Shown: positions 28,406 to 36,270 of the stretch, one piece after another
Position numbering within the stretch: the stretch's first letter is position 1
How the letters are laid out: each line of letters opens with the position of its first letter
From: UBA7803 sp034522075
Lineage (GTDB): Bacteria > Pseudomonadota > Gammaproteobacteria > Pseudomonadales > Azotimanducaceae
Length of the DNA stretch: 64,000 nt
Direction of reading: 5' to 3'
NCBI GenBank assembly: GCA_034522075.1
Contig: JAXHLO010000019.1
Location: 57,621-121,620 of the forward strand
Made by a program: the position numbers and the translations under genes
The notes under the pieces: model-generated
Told to the model about the DNA's origin: nothing
Databases searched by the model: none
The model's input: the letters and a program-made list of their open reading frames with translations, nothing else

Positions 28406-29740
28406 TCACCGGCGCACGCTGGTGCTGCGTCCGTAGCTTTTAAGATTCGACCTTTCCATCAGCTTGGCGTACTGGCTGGACATGAGGTGCGCCTGGACCT
28501 GGGACATGAAGTCCATGGCCACGATCACGACGATCAACAATGCCGTACCGCCGAGCTGGAAGGTGATGTTGAACGCCACGATCATGAACTCCGGCAGCAG
28601 GCATACCATGGTGATGTAGAGCGAACCGAACACGGTAAGCCGGGTGATCACGTCGTCCAGATAGCGTGCCGTCTGCTGGCCGGGTCGAATGCCCGGTACG
28701 TAGGCGCCCTGGCGTTTCAGATTCTCCGCTACGTCCTTGGGGTCGAACATGATGGCCGTATAGAAGAAACAGAAGAACACGATGCCGGCGGCGAACATCA
28801 GGATGTACAGCGGCTGGCCGGGCGACAGCACCAGCGACACCTGCTGCAGCCAGTCCATGCCGGGGGAATTGCCGAACCACTGCGCCATGGACGCCGGCGC
28901 CAGCAGCAGGCTCGAGGCAAAGATAGCGGGGATCACCCCGGCCATGTTGATCTTCAGCGGCAGGTGACTGGCCTGGGCCTGGTACATGCGCCGGCCCTGC
29001 TGGCGCTTGGCGTAATTGACGGTGATACGCCGCTGGCCCCGCTCGATGAATACGATGAATGCCACCAGTCCAATGGCCAGCGCGCCGATGGCCAGCAGCG
29101 CGATGATATTGATGTCGCCCTGACGCGCCGCCTCGAAAGACTGACCGATGGCCGAGGGGAAGCCCGACACGATGCCGGAGAAAATCAGCAGGGAGATGCC
29201 GTTGCCGACGCCGCGCTCGGTAATCTGCTCGCCCAGCCACATCATGAACAGGGCACCGGTCACCAGTGTGACTGTGGATACGAAGTAGAAGGTGAAGCCC
29301 GGTGAAAAGGCCAGCCCCTGATTGGCCAGGGTGGCGGTAAGCGAGGTGCCCTGAATCAGCGCGATCACCAGGGTCCCGTAGCGCGTGTACTGAGTAATCT
29401 TGCGGCGCCCTGCTTCCCCTTCCTTGCGCAGTTGCTGCAACGCCGGATACATCATGCTCATGAGGTTCATGATGATGCTGGAGGTGATGTAGGGCACGAC
29501 CCCCAGGGCGAGAATGCTCATGCGCTCCAGAGCGCCCCCGGAGAACATGTTGAACAGGTCGAGAATACCGCCCTGCTGCTGGTCGAACAGCGCCGCCAGG
29601 CGCACGGGATTGATGCCCGGAACAGGAATGTGCGTGCCGATGCGATACACCAGCAACGCCAGCAACACGAACAGCAGACGGCCGCGAAGCTCGGAGAGCC
29701 CCGCCTGCACGCCAGCGAGCTGTCCCGGAGGGGTTGCCAT
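28406..29740 (-). CDS. secY: Protein translocase subunit SecY
   Basis: SecY is the channel of the Sec translocon. The 444 residues show ten TM helices; GTHIPVPGINPVRLAALF marks TM1 and the plug, and GMPLASLMSIAL-like loops carry the cytoplasmic C4/C5 regions (FIERGQRRITVNYAKRQQGRRMY). The ATG shares one base with the rplO stop (TGATG). The partner secE is at 56 kb in the same window. Confidence 0.98.
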   Translation of the reverse strand: MATPPGQLAGVQAGLSELRGRLLFVLLALLVYRIGTHIPVPGINPVRLAALFDQQQGGILDLFNMFSGGALERMSILALGVVPYITSSIIMNLMSMMYPALQQLRKEGEAGRRKITQYTRYGTLVIALIQGTSLTATLANQGLAFSPGFTFYFVSTVTLVTGALFMMWLGEQITERGVGNGISLLIFSGIVSGFPSAIGQSFEAARQGDINIIALLAIGALAIGLVAFIVFIERGQRRITVNYAKRQQGRRMYQAQASHLPLKINMAGVIPAIFASSLLLAPASMAQWFGNSPGMDWLQQVSLVLSPGQPLYILMFAAGIVFFCFFYTAIMFDPKDVAENLKRQGAYVPGIRPGQQTARYLDDVITRLTVFGSLYITMVCLLPEFMIVAFNITFQLGGTALLIVVIVAMDFMSQVQAHLMSSQYAKLMERSNLKSYGRSTSVRR

Positions 29741-30174
29741 CAGTCTTCTACCTTGCCTCCGGCTGCTTCGATCGCGGCTCGAGCACCCTTGGTTACTTTC
29801 ACGCCGCTGACGGTCACCGGGCGGTCGATGTCGCCGGAGAGCACGATGCGGGCACGCTTGACGCTGCGCTTGAGCACATTGGCCTGCTTGAGGGACTCAA
29901 GGCTTACGGCATCGCCGTCCACCTTGGCAAGCTCGCCGAGGCGGACCTCTGCGGTGGATCTGCCCACGCGGGAGCGGAAACCGAACTTCGGCACCCGCAC
30001 CTGCAACGGCATCTGGCCGCCTTCGAAACCGGCCCGTACGCCGCCGCCGGCGCGCGCTTTCTGGCCCTTGTGGCCACGCCCCGCGGTCTTGCCCAGTCCG
30101 GAGCCTGCGCCCCGCCCGACGCGCCGTCTGGCTTTCTTGCTGCCCCTGCCCGGGGTCAGGTCGTTAAGGTGCAT
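29740..30174 (-). CDS. rplO: 50S ribosomal protein L15
   Basis: L15 is a late assembly protein near the peptidyl-transferase region. The 144 residues begin MHLNDLTPGRGSKKARRRVG and have the Gly/Arg-rich extension GRGAGSGLGKTAGRGHKG that threads into 23S rRNA, then a globular domain ending KGARAAIEAAGGKVED. It lies 4 bp after rpmD. Confidence 0.98.
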   Translation of the reverse strand: MHLNDLTPGRGSKKARRRVGRGAGSGLGKTAGRGHKGQKARAGGGVRAGFEGGQMPLQVRVPKFGFRSRVGRSTAEVRLGELAKVDGDAVSLESLKQANVLKRSVKRARIVLSGDIDRPVTVSGVKVTKGARAAIEAAGGKVED

Positions 30175-30178
30175 TGCG

Positions 30179-30364
30179 CTATTCTCCTTCCACGCGGACC
30201 ATGTAGTTCACGCGGTTGATCATGCCGCGCACGGCGGGCGTGTCTTCCACTTCTACCGAGTGACCCACGCGCCGCAGGCCCAGACCGGCCACACAGGCCT
30301 TGTGCCGCTTGAGCCGCTTGGCGGTGCTTTTCACCAGTGTCACGCGCAGTGTCTTGTCGCTCAT
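30179..30364 (-). CDS. rpmD: 50S ribosomal protein L30
   Basis: The ATG at 30364 gives 61 residues (MSDKTLRVTLVKSTAKRLKR ... VNYMVRVEGE) with the L30 core SVEVEDTPAVRGMINRV. The frame remains open far upstream, but only this part is conserved. It lies 38 bp after rpsE. Confidence 0.97.
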   Translation of the reverse strand: MSDKTLRVTLVKSTAKRLKRHKACVAGLGLRRVGHSVEVEDTPAVRGMINRVNYMVRVEGE

Positions 30365-30402
30365 GATTGCTTGTACCTGTATGAACCCTGGCCGACGCCC
30401 GC

Positions 30403-30906
30403 TCAGACGCCGATCTCTTCCACGGTCTTGCCGCGCTTGCTTGCCACGGTTTCCGGCGACCGGATGCTGGTCAGTGCGTTGTACGTGGCCTGAATCACAT
30501 TCACCGGATTGGTGGAGCCATAGCACTTGGCCAGCACGTTGTGCACGCCGGCTGCCTCGAGCAGAGCACGCATGGTGCCGCCGGCGATGATGCCGGTACC
30601 TTCCGAGGCCGGCTGCATGTACACCTTGGAAGCGCCGTGGCGCCCGGTCACGGCGTACCACAATGTAGATCCGTTCAGGTCGACTTCCACCATGTTCTGC
30701 CGTGCCGCCTGCATGGACTTCTGAATCGCCAGCGGCACCTCGCGGGCCTTGCCGCGCCCGAACCCGACCCGGCCGTTGCCGTCGCCTACCACGGACAGGG
30801 CGGTAAAGCCGAACACACGGCCACCCTGCACCACTTTGGCCACGCGATTCACCTGGACCAGTTTTTCTACCAGCCCTTCTTCCTGTACGTGATCCCCATA
30901 CGCCAT
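30403..30906 (-). CDS. rpsE: 30S ribosomal protein S5
   Basis: S5 contributes to decoding accuracy and mRNA entry. The 167 residues hold the double-stranded RNA-binding-like domain (about 10-75, LVEKLVQVNRVAKVVQGGRV and GDGNGRVGFGRGKAREVP) and a C-terminal domain with GTGIIAGGTMRALLEAAGV. The glycines and arginines where ram mutations occur look wild-type. Confidence 0.98.
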   Translation of the reverse strand: MAYGDHVQEEGLVEKLVQVNRVAKVVQGGRVFGFTALSVVGDGNGRVGFGRGKAREVPLAIQKSMQAARQNMVEVDLNGSTLWYAVTGRHGASKVYMQPASEGTGIIAGGTMRALLEAAGVHNVLAKCYGSTNPVNVIQATYNALTSIRSPETVASKRGKTVEEIGV

Positions 30907-30908
30907 CG

Positions 30909-31259
30909 TCAGAACTCCAATCCGCCTTCACGGGCGGCTTCGGCCAGAGCCTTGACCCGGCCATGATATCTGTAACCCGATCGGTCGAAGGCCACCGCCG
31001 TGACGCCCGCCGATTTGGCCCGTTCGGCAATCAGTTTGCCCACCTTCGCGGCGGCGTCGACGTTGCCGGTAGCACCGCCGCGCAGGTCTTTCTCCAGGGT
31101 GGAAGCCGTAGCCAGCACCTTGTCGCCCGCCGGCGTAATCACCTGCGCATACATGTGCCGGGGCGTCCGATGGACGCTGAGCCGAGTCGCTCCCAGCTCG
31201 CGCATCTTCATGCGGCCGCGTCGTGCCCGCCGGAGCCTCGCTTCGTTCTTGCCCTTCAT
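30909..31259 (-). CDS. rplR: 50S ribosomal protein L18
   Basis: L18 binds 5S rRNA together with L5 and L25. The 116 residues start MKGKNEARLRRARRGRMKMR, an Arg/Lys-rich tail, and end YHGRVKALAEAAREGGLEF as usual. It is 2 bp upstream of rpsE and is preceded by a REP-like element (31287-31343). Confidence 0.98.
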   Translation of the reverse strand: MKGKNEARLRRARRGRMKMRELGATRLSVHRTPRHMYAQVITPAGDKVLATASTLEKDLRGGATGNVDAAAKVGKLIAERAKSAGVTAVAFDRSGYRYHGRVKALAEAAREGGLEF

Positions 31260-31286
31260 CTACCTTGTCGCCTCGTTTGCTGTGCT

Positions 31287-31343
31287 GTGGGAGCGACCTC
31301 CAGGTCGCGACTGGAAAGTCGCTCCTACGAAAGTCGCTCCTAC
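31287..31343. repeat. REP-like palindrome copy 1 (rplF-rplR spacer)
   Basis: Starts GTGGGAGCGACCTCCAGG and ends in two consecutive CGCTCCTAC arms. On the minus strand the terminal GTAGGAGCGA of the element contains the rplF stop codon TAG (31340-31342). Confidence 0.85.
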
Positions 31344-31873
31344 TTCTTCTTCGCTTCCTTGCGCCGTACCCGTTCGTCGGCATAGCGCACGCCTTTACCT
31401 TTATACGGCTCGGGTGGCCGGAAACCGCGGATCTCCGCCGCCACCTGACCCACCAGTTGCTTGTTCGGTCCCGATACCACAACTTCGGTGGGAGTCGGGG
31501 TCTGTACGTCGATACCCTCGGGCAGCTCGTACTCGATAGGGTGCGAGAAGCCCAGCTGCAGATTCAACTTGCGGCCCTGGATCTGAGCCCGGTAGCCCAC
31601 ACCATTGATCATCAGCCGCCGTTCCCAGCCCGTGGAAACGCCCGTGACCATATTGTTGAGCACGGCACGCGTCGTGCCGGACAGAGCCACGGTCTCCGGC
31701 TTGTCGTTACGCGACACGATCTTCAGCGTCCCGTCTTCCTGCACGACTTCCACATCATCGTGGACGGCGAAATCCAGGGCGCCTTTGGTACCCTTGATAT
31801 GCACGCTCTGGCCCTGCAGGTTGACCTCCACACCGCTGGGTACGGAAATCGGATAATTTGCAATTCGCGACAT
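31340..31873 (-). CDS. rplF: 50S ribosomal protein L6
   Basis: L6 lies at the base of the L7/L12 stalk, near the elongation-factor site. The 177 residues form two repeats of the L6 fold (GTKGALDFAVHDDV and VVSGPNKQLVGQVAAEIR) and the conserved end RPPEPYKGKGVRYADE followed by a basic tail. The TAG stop lies within the edge of a REP-like element. Confidence 0.98.
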   Translation of the reverse strand: MSRIANYPISVPSGVEVNLQGQSVHIKGTKGALDFAVHDDVEVVQEDGTLKIVSRNDKPETVALSGTTRAVLNNMVTGVSTGWERRLMINGVGYRAQIQGRKLNLQLGFSHPIEYELPEGIDVQTPTPTEVVVSGPNKQLVGQVAAEIRGFRPPEPYKGKGVRYADERVRRKEAKKK

Positions 31874-31885
31874 CTGTCTACCTCG

Positions 31886-32278
31886 TCAGAATACGGTGCA
31901 GAGCACTTCGCCGCCGATGCCCTGGGTCCGGGCTTCACGGTCGGTCATCACACCCCGGTTGGTGCTGACAATGGACACCCCGAGCCCGCCACGCACCTTG
32001 GGCAGCTCACCGCTGCCCTTGTAGCTGCGCAAACCCGGCCGGCTGGCCCGCTGGAGCTCTTCGATCACCGGCTTGCCCCGGTAGTAGCGCAGCGCAACGT
32101 TCAGCGTCGGCTTCTGGCCCTCGGCCACCTCGAATCCGTCGATGTAGCCTTCCTGAGCGAGCACCTCGCAGATGGCCACCTTCAACTGGGAGCTGGGAAT
32201 GCTCACCTGCGGATGATGCGCCTGCTGAGCGTTGCGGATGCGCGTCAGAAGATCGGCAATGGGATCCTGCATAGTCAT
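31886..32278 (-). CDS. rpsH: 30S ribosomal protein S8
   Basis: S8 binds the central domain of 16S rRNA and in E. coli represses the spc operon. I choose the ATG at 32278 (MTMQDPIADLLTRIRNAQQ) because GGAGGA lies nine bases before it and the 130-residue product equals the E. coli length. The C-terminal motif GGLGVSIVSTNRGVMTDREA is present. Confidence 0.97.
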   Translation of the reverse strand: MTMQDPIADLLTRIRNAQQAHHPQVSIPSSQLKVAICEVLAQEGYIDGFEVAEGQKPTLNVALRYYRGKPVIEELQRASRPGLRSYKGSGELPKVRGGLGVSIVSTNRGVMTDREARTQGIGGEVLCTVF

Positions 32279-32300
32279 TGTTGTGCTTCCTCCGCGGCGC

Positions 32301-32606
32301 CTACCAGCTCGACATGACCAGGCCGGGCACGTCGCCCCGCATGGCCGCTTCGCGCAATTTGTTGCGCCCCAGACCGAACTTCCGATAGACGCCATGGGGC
32401 CGGCCGGTAAGACCGCAACGGCGGCGCTTGCGCACCGGGCTGGCATTGCGCGGCAGTTTCTGCAGTTTCATCTGCGCTTCCCAGCGCTCTTCCTCGGGAA
32501 GGCTGCGGTCGTGAATGATCGCCTTCAGCGCCTGGCGCTTCTTGGCGTACTTGGCCACCAGCCGGGCGCGTTTCTTCTCGCGCTCTACCATGGATACCTT
32601 TGCCAT
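32301..32606 (-). CDS. rpsN: 30S ribosomal protein S14
   Basis: The 101-residue protein is the long, zinc-free form of S14 (AKVSMVEREKKRARLVAKY ... RNKLREAAMRGDVPGLVMSSW). The CxxC pairs of the short form are absent. S14 sits in the 30S head. It lies 18 bp after rplE. Confidence 0.98.
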   Translation of the reverse strand: MAKVSMVEREKKRARLVAKYAKKRQALKAIIHDRSLPEEERWEAQMKLQKLPRNASPVRKRRRCGLTGRPHGVYRKFGLGRNKLREAAMRGDVPGLVMSSW

Positions 32607-32624
32607 AACTCTCGCCTATCTGAA

Positions 32625-33164
32625 TCAGGTGCGGAACGGAAACTTGAAGGCGCGCAGCAAGGCGAGCGCTTCTTCATCCGTCTCCGCAGTGGTGGTAACG
32701 GTGATGTTCATACCCCGGATCTGGTCGATCTTGTCGTAGTCGATCTCGGGAAATACGATCTGCTCGGCCAGGCCCATGGAAAAATTGCCCCGGCCGTCGA
32801 AGGCCCGTGGATTGAGGCCGCGGAAATCGCGTATCCGCGGGATAGCGATGTCGATCAGGCGCTCGAGAAATTCATACATGCGCGCGCGGCGCAGCGTCAC
32901 CTTACAGCCAATGGGCCAGCCCTCACGAATCTTGAACCCGGCCTCGGACTTGCGCGCATTGGTGACGATGGGCCTCTGTCCGGTGATCAAAGACATGTCG
33001 GCCACGGCGGCCTCCATGATCTTGCGATCGCCCACAGCTTCGCCCACGCCCATGTTCAGCGTGACCTTGGTGAGTCTCGGCACCTGCATGACGTTGGCGT
33101 AGCCGCCTTCCGTCTTCAGCTGCGGTCGAATCTCGTCGACGTATTGTTGTAACAGAGTCGCCAT
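32625..33164 (-). CDS. rplE: 50S ribosomal protein L5
   Basis: L5 binds 5S rRNA and contacts P-site tRNA. The 179 residues include VPRLTKVTLNMGVGEAVGD, the GWPIGCKVTLRRARMYEFLERL segment and RDFRGLNPRAFDGRGNFSMG. Length and sequence are canonical. Confidence 0.98.
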   Translation of the reverse strand: MATLLQQYVDEIRPQLKTEGGYANVMQVPRLTKVTLNMGVGEAVGDRKIMEAAVADMSLITGQRPIVTNARKSEAGFKIREGWPIGCKVTLRRARMYEFLERLIDIAIPRIRDFRGLNPRAFDGRGNFSMGLAEQIVFPEIDYDKIDQIRGMNITVTTTAETDEEALALLRAFKFPFRT

Positions 33165-33178
33165 GTCTGCAAAAGCTC

Positions 33179-33493
33179 TCAGTCTTCGATCACTTTGTTC
33201 GTGGACTTGAAGTACCGCACTTTCCTGCCGTCTTCTTCACGGAAGCCCACCCGATCGGCCTTGTCGGCCTCGTCGTTCCAGATCGCCACATTCGACGCAT
33301 CGATGGGCGCCTCCTGTTCGACGATGCCGCCCGGCTGTCCCATCTGGGGATTGGGGCGCTGATGCTTCTTGACCATGTTCACACCGGACACCATCAGCCG
33401 GCCGTCTTTTCTGACCCGCAGAACGCTGCCGCGCTTGCCCTTGTCACGGCCCGTCAGCACCACCACTTCGTCGTCTTTCTTGATCTTCAGCAT
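33179..33493 (-). CDS. rplX: 50S ribosomal protein L24
   Basis: L24 initiates 50S assembly. The KOW motif VVVLTGRDKGKRGSVLRVRK is near the N-terminus. I choose the ATG at 33493 (MLKIKKDDEV, 104 residues, the E. coli length); an in-frame ATG at 33508 would add five residues and has GGAAAG only one base away, so it cannot be excluded. The spacer to rplN contains a REP-like element. Confidence 0.93.
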   Translation of the reverse strand: MLKIKKDDEVVVLTGRDKGKRGSVLRVRKDGRLMVSGVNMVKKHQRPNPQMGQPGGIVEQEAPIDASNVAIWNDEADKADRVGFREEDGRKVRYFKSTNKVIED

Positions 33494-33517
33494 CGTTGTG
33501 TTCTGCATCTTTCCGTT

Positions 33518-33581
33518 GTAGGAGCGATCTCCCGATCGCGACCCTGATCTGCCGACATCGCGGTCCGGAGACCGCTCCCAC
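33518..33581. repeat. REP-like palindrome copy 2 (rplX-rplN spacer)
   Basis: Begins GTAGGAGCGATCTCCCGATC and ends CGGTCCGGAGACCGCTCCCAC, two palindromic halves separated by about 15 bases. It fills most of the space between rplN and rplX. Confidence 0.85.
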
Positions 33582-33593
33582 AGCAGGTTCTGT

Positions 33594-33962
33594 CTACAGG
33601 ACCTCCGGAGCCAGCGAGATGATCCGCATGAAATTTTCCGTTCGCAGTTCCCGCGTGACCGGACCGAAGATCCGCGTGCCAACCGGCTGGTTCTGCGGGT
33701 TGAGCAGCACGGCCGCGTTCTGATCGAAGCGAATCACGGAACCATCCGGGCGGCGGATACCCTTGCGTGTGCGCACCACTACGGCGTTCATCACCTGGCC
33801 CTTGCGGACGCGGCCCCGCGGAATCGCTTCCTTCACGGTGACTTTTATGATGTCGCCGATACCGGCATAACGGCGCCGCGAACCTCCGAGCACCTTGATG
33901 CACTGCACCCGGCGCGCGCCGCTGTTGTCAGCGATATCCAACATCGTTTCAGTCTGAATCAT
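33594..33962 (-). CDS. rplN: 50S ribosomal protein L14
   Basis: L14 forms an intersubunit bridge and is the docking site of RsfS, encoded at 16.3 kb. The 122 residues start MIQTETMLDIADNSGARRVQ and end RELRTENFMRIISLAPEVL, the family pattern. It is the first gene of the spc block. Confidence 0.98.
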   Translation of the reverse strand: MIQTETMLDIADNSGARRVQCIKVLGGSRRRYAGIGDIIKVTVKEAIPRGRVRKGQVMNAVVVRTRKGIRRPDGSVIRFDQNAAVLLNPQNQPVGTRIFGPVTRELRTENFMRIISLAPEVL

Positions 33963-33998
33963 CGTCAGAACCCTCTGGCACCACAGACCCGCACCGCT

Positions 33999-34310
33999 CT
34001 AAACCTCGCGGGCACGCTCGTCGATGCTCTTCAGCATCCAGGTTTTCGTTTTCGACAACGGCCGGCACTCGATCACCGTGACCCAGTCGCCTTCCTTGCA
34101 CTCATTGTTCTCGTCGTGGGCGTGCAGCTTCGACGAACGGCGGATGACTTTGCCGTACACCGGATGCTGCACCCGCCGCTCCACACGGACGGTGATGGTT
34201 TTGTCCATGCGGTTGCTGGTCACCGTCCCCGACGCCGTGCGCGGATTGCTGTGCGGCTGGACCGTTTCTTCGCCCTGACCCTGTTCTGTCGCGGCTGCTG
34301 ATTCAGCCAT
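33999..34310 (-). CDS. rpsQ: 30S ribosomal protein S17
   Basis: The OB-fold core (GTVTSNRMDKTITVRVERRV to LSKTKTWMLKSIDE) is canonical, but the 103-residue protein has about 25 extra N-terminal residues rich in Ala, Glu and Gln compared with E. coli S17. The ATG overlaps the rpmC end by 8 bp; a later start is possible but no ATG or GTG with a good ribosome site is obvious before the core. Confidence 0.95.
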   Translation of the reverse strand: MAESAAATEQGQGEETVQPHSNPRTASGTVTSNRMDKTITVRVERRVQHPVYGKVIRRSSKLHAHDENNECKEGDWVTVIECRPLSKTKTWMLKSIDERAREV

Positions 34311-34503
34311 CTCGCTTCTCCGCCAAAATCGTTTTGATCCGCGCGATATCGCGACGGGCTTCAGTGAGCAGATGCGGCTGACCGAGCTGGCCGCTGGCCC
34401 TCTGCATGCGCAGACTGAACTGTTCCTTGCGGAGCTTGATCAACTCCTCGCCAAGCTCTTGCGGCGACTTGTCACGCAGTTCGGATGCTTTCATTTCCAA
34501 CAT
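34303..34503 (-). CDS. rpmC: 50S ribosomal protein L29
   Basis: L29 is a 66-residue two-helix protein near the exit tunnel and trigger-factor site. It reads MKASELRDKSPQELGEELIK near the start and contains RKEQFSLRMQRASGQL. It is 14 bp after rplP and overlaps rpsQ. Confidence 0.97.
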   Translation of the reverse strand: MLEMKASELRDKSPQELGEELIKLRKEQFSLRMQRASGQLGQPHLLTEARRDIARIKTILAEKRDG

Positions 34504-34517
34504 ACCTTTCCGGCCGC

Positions 34518-34931
34518 TTACATCAGTGTCCGCTTAACGAACGTCGTCTGGAACGGCATCTTGGCCGCCGCCAGAGAGAACGCTTCGCGGGCAATGTCTT
34601 CGGGCACGCCTTCCATCTCGTAGAGAACGCGCCCGGGTTGAATCTGCGACACCCAGTACTCCACGCCGCCCTTACCTTTGCCCTGCCGGACTTCCAGCGG
34701 TTTCTTGGTGATGGGCTTGTCGGGGAACACACGGATCCAGATCTTGCCGCCACGCTTGACGTGCCGCGTGATCGCCCGCCGGCCCGCTTCGATCTGGCGC
34801 GCGGTCAGGCGTCCGCGGCCAACCGCTTTCAGGCCGAACTCGCCAAAGCTCACGCGGCTGCCGCGCTCGGCCAGCCCGCGATTGCGGCCTTTCTGCTGCT
34901 TCCTGAATTTCGTTCTCTTCGGCTGTAACAC
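34518..34931 (-). CDS. rplP: 50S ribosomal protein L16
   Basis: L16 organises the A-site region of the 50S subunit. The 137 residues start MLQPKRTKFRKQQKGRNRGL and contain LTARQIEAGRRAITRHVKRG and the arginine loop region of R81 (RIFPDKP-like VRVFPDKPITKKP), a site hydroxylated in E. coli. Confidence 0.98.
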   Translation of the reverse strand: MLQPKRTKFRKQQKGRNRGLAERGSRVSFGEFGLKAVGRGRLTARQIEAGRRAITRHVKRGGKIWIRVFPDKPITKKPLEVRQGKGKGGVEYWVSQIQPGRVLYEMEGVPEDIAREAFSLAAAKMPFQTTFVKRTLM

Positions 34932-34949
34932 GTTGCCCTACCTGTTTCC

Positions 34950-35609
34950 CTATGCCGACTGCTTTTCAGCCGCCCGATCCTGGCCGATCACTTCGCCCTT
35001 GAAGATCCACACCTTGATGCCGATGACGCCGTAGGTGGTCTTCGCCTCCCAGGTGGCGTAGTCGATGTCGGCGCGCAGGGTGTGCAGCGGCACGCGACCC
35101 TCGTGATAGACCTCCGAGCGCGCGATCTCGGCGCCGCCCAGACGGCCGGCGACCCGGACCTTGATACCTTCCGCACCCAGACGCATGGCGTTCTGAATCA
35201 CCCGCCGCATGGCCCGGCGGAACTGCACCCGGCGCTCGAGCTGCTGTGCGACGTTCTGCGCCACCAGCAGAGCGTCCAGCTCCGGCTTGCGGATCTCTTC
35301 GATGTTGATGTGCACCGGCACCCCCATAAGGGCCGTCACCTCGCGGCGCAGACGCTCCACGTCCTCGCCCTTCTTGCCGATTACGATGCCCGGACGCGCC
35401 GTATGTATGGTGATGCGCGCAGTCTGCGCCGGCCGCTCGATTTCGATCCGGCTGATGGATGCCTGTGACAGGCGCTTGCGCAGGAATTCGCGAACCTCCA
35501 GGTCGTTGAGCAGGTATTTGGAATAGTGCTTCTTATCCGCATACCAGACCGATGTGTGGTCTTTGACGATCCCCAGACGGAAGCCAATCGGATTTATCTT
35601 CTGACCCAT
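34950..35609 (-). CDS. rpsC: 30S ribosomal protein S3
   Basis: S3 forms part of the mRNA entry helicase. The 219 residues start GQKINPIGFRLGIVKDHTSV, contain the KH domain GIVIGKKGEDVERLRREV (about 60-78) and end with the C-terminal domain carrying GRLGGAEIARSE. The length is slightly shorter than in E. coli. Confidence 0.98.
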   Translation of the reverse strand: MGQKINPIGFRLGIVKDHTSVWYADKKHYSKYLLNDLEVREFLRKRLSQASISRIEIERPAQTARITIHTARPGIVIGKKGEDVERLRREVTALMGVPVHINIEEIRKPELDALLVAQNVAQQLERRVQFRRAMRRVIQNAMRLGAEGIKVRVAGRLGGAEIARSEVYHEGRVPLHTLRADIDYATWEAKTTYGVIGIKVWIFKGEVIGQDRAAEKQSA

Positions 35610-35616
35610 ACCTAAC

Positions 35617-35949
35617 CTACTCGTCCGTGACCGTCACGGTGATGTGACTGGTGCGTTTTAGAATCCGGTCCGCGCGGCCTTTGGCGCGGGGCTTGATACG
35701 CTTCATGGTCAGCCCCTCGTTGACGAAGATCTGCGAAATCTTCAACTCGTCGATATCGGCGCCTTCGTTGTTTTCCGCATTGGCGATGGCCGACTCCACC
35801 ACTTTGCGTACCAGCCCCGCGGCCTTCTGAGTACTGAAGCCGAGAATCTCCAGAGCATCGCCAACCGGCTTGCCGCGCACCAGGTCGACCACCAGCCGCG
35901 CCTTCTGCGGCGAGACTCGCAACCTCTTAGCTGTGGCGGACACTTCCAT
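35617..35949 (-). CDS. rplV: 50S ribosomal protein L22
   Basis: L22 lines the exit tunnel with its beta-hairpin. The 110 residues include RVSPQKARLVVDLVRGKPV, NAENNEGADIDELKI and the hairpin MKRIKPRAKGRADRI, which is where macrolide-resistance changes occur; none is apparent. Confidence 0.98.
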   Translation of the reverse strand: MEVSATAKRLRVSPQKARLVVDLVRGKPVGDALEILGFSTQKAAGLVRKVVESAIANAENNEGADIDELKISQIFVNEGLTMKRIKPRAKGRADRILKRTSHITVTVTDE

Positions 35950-35991
35950 CGTTTTAACTCCTCAAGGATCGTTGCACAGGGCGCCGCACCA

Positions 35992-36267
35992 CTAGCGCCG
36001 TGCCTTGCGATCCGCAGCATGGCCGCGGTAAGTCCGAGTGGGTGAGAACTCGCCGAGCTTGTGACCCACCATGTCCTCGTTGATGTACACCGGCACGTGC
36101 TGACGGCCGTTGTAGACGGCGATGGTCAGGCCGACCATCTCCGGTACCACCATGGAGCGGCGCGACCACGTCTTGATCGGTCGCTTGTCGTTCTTGGCCG
36201 CGGCCGTCTCCACCTTCTTCAGCAGGTGAAGGTCGACGAAAGGCCCTTTGTGCAGCGATCTCGGCAC
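35992..36267 (-). CDS. rpsS: 30S ribosomal protein S19
   Basis: S19 is a head protein contacting S13. The 91 residues start PRSLHKGPFVDLHLLKKVE and contain KTWSRRSMVVPEMVGLTIAV and the end GEFSPTRTYRGHAADRKARR. It is 3 bp after rplB. Confidence 0.98.
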   Translation of the reverse strand: MPRSLHKGPFVDLHLLKKVETAAAKNDKRPIKTWSRRSMVVPEMVGLTIAVYNGRQHVPVYINEDMVGHKLGEFSPTRTYRGHAADRKARR

Positions 36268-36270
36268 GCC

